From Gemmatimonadetes bacterium SCN 70-22 (GTDB lineage Bacteria; Gemmatimonadota; Gemmatimonadetes; Gemmatimonadales; Gemmatimonadaceae): a stretch of DNA of 64,000 nucleotides. Shown piece by piece: positions 60,069-64,000 of the stretch (positions are counted from its first letter, which is position 1; every line of letters begins with the position of its first letter). Location: assembly GCA_001724275.1 (NCBI GenBank), contig MEDZ01000017.1, positions 1 through 64,000 of the forward strand. Direction: 5' to 3'. The position numbers and the translations under genes were made by a program. Below the pieces are notes generated by a model. The model saw nothing but the letters and a program-made list of their open reading frames with translations, had not been told where the DNA came from and did no database searches.

Positions 60069-60740
60069 ATGCCCTCGCTGGCGCCCCCTTACGCCCTCGT
60101 GACGATGACCCTTGCCGACCTGCGGCGTGAATACACGCGCGCCTCGCTCGACGTCGCCGACGTCGACGCCAACCCGATCGTCCAGTTCCAGCATTGGTTC
60201 GACGAGGCCTGTCGCGCCGAGATCCTGGAGCCGAACGCGATGACGCTCGCCACGGTGGACGCGGATGGGCGTCCTTCGGCGCGCATCGTCCTGCTCAAGG
60301 ACGTCACCGCGCGGGGGTTCGTCTTCTTCACCGACTATCGCTCGCACAAGGGGCAGGCGCTGGCAGCCCATCCCGTCGCGGCGCTCTGCTTCTTCTGGAA
60401 GGAGATCGAGCGGCAGGTGCGGGTGAGCGGGACGGTGGAGCGCATCTCGCGCGAGGAGTCGGCGGCGTACTACGACAGTCGCCCGCTGGGGAGCCGGATC
60501 GGCGCGTGGGCCTCGGTGCAGAGCGCGGTGATTCCCGGGCGCGAGTGGCTCGAGGAGGCGGTGGCGCGCGTCGCCGACACGTATGCGTCGGGCGACGTCC
60601 CGCTGCCGCCTCACTGGGGCGGGTATCGCGTGACCCCGGACGAGCTCGAGTTCTGGCAGGGGCGCGAGAGCCGCCTGCACGACCGGTTGCGCTATCGTCG
60701 CGCGGACGGGGGGTGGAGCCTGGAGCGGCTGTCGCCCTGA
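60069..60740 (+). CDS. pdxH: pyridoxamine 5'-phosphate oxidase
   Basis: A 223-residue FMN enzyme making pyridoxal 5'-phosphate. Motifs: [36 protein letters not shown], the [24 protein letters not shown] region, and the C-terminal [26 protein letters not shown]. Complete and typical length. Possible co-transcription with the kinase gene 22 bp upstream. Confidence 0.95.
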   Translation: MPSLAPPYALVTMTLADLRREYTRASLDVADVDANPIVQFQHWFDEACRAEILEPNAMTLATVDADGRPSARIVLLKDVTARGFVFFTDYRSHKGQALAAHPVAALCFFWKEIERQVRVSGTVERISREESAAYYDSRPLGSRIGAWASVQSAVIPGREWLEEAVARVADTYASGDVPLPPHWGGYRVTPDELEFWQGRESRLHDRLRYRRADGGWSLERLSP

Positions 60741-60751
60741 CGCCTGCGTCA

Positions 60752-60800
60752 CGCGCGCAGAGCTCGCGTGCGAACCACGCGCGCCGACCACGCGCGCCGA
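60752..60800. repeat. short direct repeats between convergent genes
   Basis: CCACGCGCGCCGA occurs twice in tandem with a third degenerate copy, in the 70-bp gap between pdxH and rsgA stops. Confidence 0.6.
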
Positions 60801-60810
60801 GCCTTCACGT

Positions 60811-61722
60811 TCACCACGCGCGCTCGGCGGCCTCGAGCTCCTCGCGCAGCTTGACGTAGCTCTCGTAGCGCGAGGGGGAGACGCGTCCGCCCTCGAGCGC
60901 CTCGCGCACGCCGCAGTGGGGCTCGGCCACGTGACGGCAGTCGGCGAAGCGGCACTCGGCGAGGGACGGGACAAACTCCGGGAAGCATTGCGCGAGCGCG
61001 CCGGATGGCAGGCCCCAGAGTCCGACCTCGCGCAGTCCCGGGGTGTCGACCACGTAGCCGCCATCGGGGAGCGGGTGCATGCGCGCGCCGACGGTGGTGT
61101 GGCGCCCCTTGTTGACCGACTCGCTGATGGCCCCCACGCGCAGGTCGAGCCCCGGGTAGAGGGCGTTGAGCAGCGATGACTTGCCCACGCCCGACGGGCC
61201 GCTGAGCACCGACACCCGTCCCCGCAGGGCATCGTGCAGGGCGTCCATCCCCTCGCCGCTCACCGTGCTGGTGAGGTGGAGGGGGTAGCCGAGCGCGGCG
61301 TAGGGGGCGAATCGCGCCGCCGCCTGGCCGGGGGCGGCGAGGTCCACCTTGTTGACCACGATGCGGGCCGCGATCCCGTTGGCCTCGGCGATCACGAGGA
61401 AGCGGTCGAGCATCTTGTCGTTAGGCTCGGGCTTCACCGCCGCGAAGACCACGACGACCTGGTCCACGTTGGCGACGACCACGCGCTCGCCGCGTCCCCC
61501 GCCCGGGGCCCGGCGCGCCAGTTGCGAGCGCCGGGGGAGGATGCCGCCGATCGCCCAGGCGCCGGTGACGTCGTCATGGTCGAGCGTCACCTCGTCGCCG
61601 ACGGCGAGCTTGAGGTGGGCGGCGTGCTTCACGCGCCCGCGCAGCGCGGCGATGCATGTCGTCCCTTCTCCGAGGCGGACTTGCCACTGCCCACCCGTCC
61701 CCTGCAACACCACCCCGCGCAT
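60811..61722 (-). CDS. rsgA: ribosome biogenesis GTPase RsgA
   Basis: A 303-residue circularly permuted GTPase. OB domain (1-80), then NKVD (G4), GPSGVGKSS (G1), GRHTTV (G2), DTPGLRE (G3), and a C-terminal zinc finger CRFADCRHVAEPHC. It assists maturation of the 30S subunit. A GTG at 61737 overlaps the upstream stop (GTGA) and may be the real start, giving five more residues. Confidence 0.95.
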   Translation of the reverse strand: MRGVVLQGTGGQWQVRLGEGTTCIAALRGRVKHAAHLKLAVGDEVTLDHDDVTGAWAIGGILPRRSQLARRAPGGGRGERVVVANVDQVVVVFAAVKPEPNDKMLDRFLVIAEANGIAARIVVNKVDLAAPGQAAARFAPYAALGYPLHLTSTVSGEGMDALHDALRGRVSVLSGPSGVGKSSLLNALYPGLDLRVGAISESVNKGRHTTVGARMHPLPDGGYVVDTPGLREVGLWGLPSGALAQCFPEFVPSLAECRFADCRHVAEPHCGVREALEGGRVSPSRYESYVKLREELEAAERAW

Positions 61723-61733
61723 CTCCCCCTCGC

Positions 61734-62126
61734 TCACCCGTCCTCCCGCATCACGTCCCACCAGCGCCGCTGGTTCGTCCCGCCGGCGGCGTCGGCCAAC
61801 CGGGCTTCGAGCACCGCGCGCACGTCGGCCAGGGGCCAGCGGCCCAGGGCGTCGATCGCCTCGTCGGGGGTTCCGCCCCACGCCAGGAAGTCGCTCTCGA
61901 GGTGTCCCTCGACGCCCTGCGCCCCCACGCGCCGCCACCGCAGGAAGAGGAAGTAGGCGCCGAACGGACGCCCCGCCTCCCCGGTGGCATCGGCCTCGAT
62001 GGCCACGGAGTACGACATGCCGTCGGACCCCTCGAAGGCGGCAGGGCGGGCGTGGACGCGCAGGTAGCCGCCGATGGTGTTGGCATCGCCTTGCGAGTGG
62101 TCGGGGGGGAGCCACTGGCCTGCCAT
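61734..62126 (-). CDS. hypothetical protein
   Basis: A 130-residue soluble protein from MAGQWLPPDH. Contains YSVAIEADATGEAGRPFGAYFLFLRW and ESDFLAWGGTPDEAIDALGR. No family recognised. It lies 2 bp after proline dehydrogenase and overlaps rsgA, so is part of a putA-like/hyp/rsgA run. Confidence 0.6.
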   Translation of the reverse strand: MAGQWLPPDHSQGDANTIGGYLRVHARPAAFEGSDGMSYSVAIEADATGEAGRPFGAYFLFLRWRRVGAQGVEGHLESDFLAWGGTPDEAIDALGRWPLADVRAVLEARLADAAGGTNQRRWWDVMREDG

Positions 62127-62128
62127 CG

Positions 62129-63064
62129 CTACCGTCGCGCCGCCAGGCGCTCCTTGATGATGTTGCCGGTCATGAACGCGACGTTGGCGGGGCGTTCGGC
62201 CAACCGCCGCATCAGGTACGGATACCACTGCGTGCCGTAGGGGACGTACACACGCATGCGGTAGCCCTCGCGCACGAGGCGGTCCTGGAGGTCGCGGCGC
62301 ACGCCGTAGAGCATCTGGAACTCGAAGCGGTCGGGGGCGATGTCCTGCTCCTTCGCAAAGCGCTTGGCTTCCTCGATGATCGCCTCGTCATGCGTGGCGA
62401 GCCCCGGGTACTTCCCTTCCGACATGAGGCGCTTCATGCCGGCCACGTAGCTGGCGTCGACGTCGCGCTTGTCGGGGAAGGCCACCGTCGCCGGCTCCTT
62501 GTAGGCACCCTTGCAGAGGCGCACCCGGCACTGCAGGTCGATGGCGCCGGAGATGTCGGCGGCCGTGCGCCGCAGGTAGCTCTGCAGGACGATCCCCACC
62601 TCGGCGGGGAAGTGCGGGTAGAGCCGTTCCCTGAACAGCTGCAACGTGCGTTCCGTGTAGTCGCTGCTCTCCATGTCGAGCCGCACGAACGAGCCGTGGT
62701 GCCGCGCCCGCTCGAGGACGCGGGAGATGTTCTCGATGCACAGCGCGTCGGAGATGTCCTGGCCCATCGCCGTGAGCTTGCACGAGACGTTGGCGTCCAG
62801 CCCCTCGGCGGCGATGCGGTCGAGGAGCTCCACGTAGTGGTCGGCGGTGGCGCGCGCCTCGGTCGCGGAGGTGACGCTCTCCCCGAGGAGGTCGAGCGTG
62901 GCCGTGATCCCCCTGGCGTTCAGGGCGCGCACCGCGGCCACGGCGTCGTCGATGGTCTCGCCGGCCACGAAGCGATTGGCGAACCGGCGCGCGAGCCGGT
63001 TGTTCCGCACGAAGCGGAAGATCCCTTGCCGATGCGAGAGGAAGAGGAAGGTCTGACGAAGCAT
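62129..63064 (-). CDS. proline dehydrogenase
   Basis: A 311-residue FAD enzyme of the single-domain PRODH type, oxidising proline to pyrroline-5-carboxylate. Motifs: SCKLTAMGQDIS, VRLDMESSDYT, VRLCKGAYKEP, and the C-terminal substrate region RVYVPYGTQWYPYLMRRLAERP. The P5C dehydrogenase is not fused or adjacent. Confidence 0.95.
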   Translation of the reverse strand: MLRQTFLFLSHRQGIFRFVRNNRLARRFANRFVAGETIDDAVAAVRALNARGITATLDLLGESVTSATEARATADHYVELLDRIAAEGLDANVSCKLTAMGQDISDALCIENISRVLERARHHGSFVRLDMESSDYTERTLQLFRERLYPHFPAEVGIVLQSYLRRTAADISGAIDLQCRVRLCKGAYKEPATVAFPDKRDVDASYVAGMKRLMSEGKYPGLATHDEAIIEEAKRFAKEQDIAPDRFEFQMLYGVRRDLQDRLVREGYRMRVYVPYGTQWYPYLMRRLAERPANVAFMTGNIIKERLAARR

Positions 63065-63215
63065 TACCAGGGTGAACGTCCCCGTTGGGAGCGCGGTGCC
63101 CGCCGGGGGTGAGAGGGGCGTGGAACCGACACGCCGGCCGCGCGACGCGCGAAATATACGTGGCGTCGCAGGCGGAGGCGCCTTGCGCCTGCGGGGCTCG
63201 GCGGCACCGCCGCCG

Positions 63216-64000
63216 TCATCGCACGATGACCAGCCCCACGTCGCCGGTGAACTCGTCCTTCACGCGTGCCAGGTTCACCGGGACGTCGAGCTCCTCGCGA
63301 TTGAGGCGGAGGTTGACGCGATGGATGCCCGGCGTGACGTGGTAATAGCCGCGCCATACGCCGTCCGGCTGGCGGATGAGGGGGACCGGAACCCACTCGG
63401 TGAAGTCGGCCAGGAGCTCGACGCGCTGGATCCCCGGCGCCCAGACGCGGATCTCGCGCAGCGAGAGCGAGTCGAGCGAGGGGCCGATGACGAGCGCGAG
63501 GCGCTCGGTGATCGGGAGCGCGGGGCGCTCGGGCGGCGGGGGAAGGACGGGGCGGCGCGCGGCGCGGCGCAGCGCGGGGAACTTCCCGTTCGGGAGGCGC
63601 AGGGCGATGGCGGCATAGCGCGCGCCAGGGAGCCCCTGGATGAGGTCGACCGGGTACTTCCCCACGCTGGCGGTGGCGAGCGTCCCGGCGAGCAGGGGCC
63701 AGGTGGCCGTGAACGAGCCCCAGGCCACGGTGCCGCGCAGCGCCTCGCCCACCCGCACACCTAACGAGGCATCGTAGGTCACGCGCCCGCGCGTCCACGA
63801 GACGGCCGCCTCGTTGTCGCCGAGCACGTCGCCGTACTGCAGCTGCATGGGGGTCGTGGTGAAGGAGACCACGGCCTGGCCGACGCGGGCCCACCCGCCG
63901 GCGTCCCCCAGCACGGTGGTGCGCCAGGCGTAGCCGTCGAAGGTGCGGGTCACGGCGGCGCCACCGCGGACGGCATACTGGTCGTGCTGCAGGTGCAACC
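63216..64000 (-). CDS. glycogen-binding (AMPK/CBM48-like) domain protein, truncated by window edge
   Basis: The C-terminal 260 or so residues of a gene that runs beyond the window. The upstream part is beta-rich (YGDVLGDNEAAVSW, GKYPVDLIQGLPGARYAAI). The last 90 residues match the glycogen-binding fold: VELLADFTEWVPVPLIRQPD, GVWRGYYHVTPGIHRVNLRL. Similar domains occur in outer-membrane beta-barrel or envelope proteins of this kind of bacterium. Start not visible. Confidence 0.72.
   Translation of the reverse strand, partial: LHLQHDQYAVRGGAAVTRTFDGYAWRTTVLGDAGGWARVGQAVVSFTTTPMQLQYGDVLGDNEAAVSWTRGRVTYDASLGVRVGEALRGTVAWGSFTATWPLLAGTLATASVGKYPVDLIQGLPGARYAAIALRLPNGKFPALRRAARRPVLPPPPERPALPITERLALVIGPSLDSLSLREIRVWAPGIQRVELLADFTEWVPVPLIRQPDGVWRGYYHVTPGIHRVNLRLNREELDVPVNLARVKDEFTGDVGLVIVR

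Noticed and set aside
883-61426. CGTTAGGC as a Chi- or KOPS-like polar replication motif
   Set aside because: Copies are about equal on both strands (11 against 12) and follow gene orientation, not one replichore direction.

Overview
This is a very GC-rich (about 70% by eye), densely coded chromosomal window with no rRNA, tRNA, phage, insertion sequence or CRISPR array. Gene content points to a Gram-negative, aerobic soil-type bacterium, most likely Gemmatimonadota: TonB receptor, OmpA-like protein, lipoproteins, large Ser/Thr kinases with C-terminal membrane and coiled-coil segments, a fused E1 dehydrogenase, a form-II CoxMSL enzyme and DUF155. The phylum call is inference; no marker RNA is present.

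Layout. 0.1-4.8 kb: coxG and, on the opposite strand, coxS-coxL-coxM (molybdenum hydroxylase). 4.9-9.9 kb: amidohydrolase, then a tightly overlapping leftward run yjjX - thioesterase - ispH - mutarotase-like. 10-12 kb: CGNR regulator convergent with a TetR/ECF-sigma pair. 12-19 kb: DExH helicase, secreted repeat protein, phosphofructokinase, small lipoprotein, orphan pseudopilin, DEAD-box helicase. 19-24 kb: hydrolases, Hsp20, a TPR protein, hypotheticals. 23.8-28 kb: two tandem paralogous kinases. 28-36.9 kb: lon, ABC permease, class A PBP, NadE, a hypothetical. 36.9-45.6 kb: HNH protein, a candidate small RNA, HIT, OmpA-like, fused E1, a 57-residue membrane peptide, YtcJ-like amidohydrolase, and htpX behind a manganese-type (yybP-ykoY) riboswitch. 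45.7-49 kb: ferredoxin-DUF155-ferredoxin, divergent from sulfurtransferase-OsmC. 49.1-57.3 kb: copper island (Cys/His-rich secreted protein, frameshifted TonB receptor, sialidase-like lipoprotein; opposite strand copZ-cupredoxin-copA-csoR). 57.4-64 kb: ECF sigma and zinc-finger partner, hybrid histidine kinase, pdxH, rsgA, proline dehydrogenase, and a truncated glycogen-binding-domain gene.

Genes inside operons are commonly joined by ATGA or GTGA overlaps. Many first genes instead have pyrimidine-rich leaders with no Shine-Dalgarno. The most unusual signals are: the riboswitch plus terminator before htpX; four-copy octamer arrays ending exactly 9 nt before the start codons of both lon and htpX, with a complementary array after htpX; an over-represented octamer CGTTAGGC (23 copies); two CsoR-type operators overlapping a consensus promoter; and a terminator-ended structured RNA upstream of the HNH gene.
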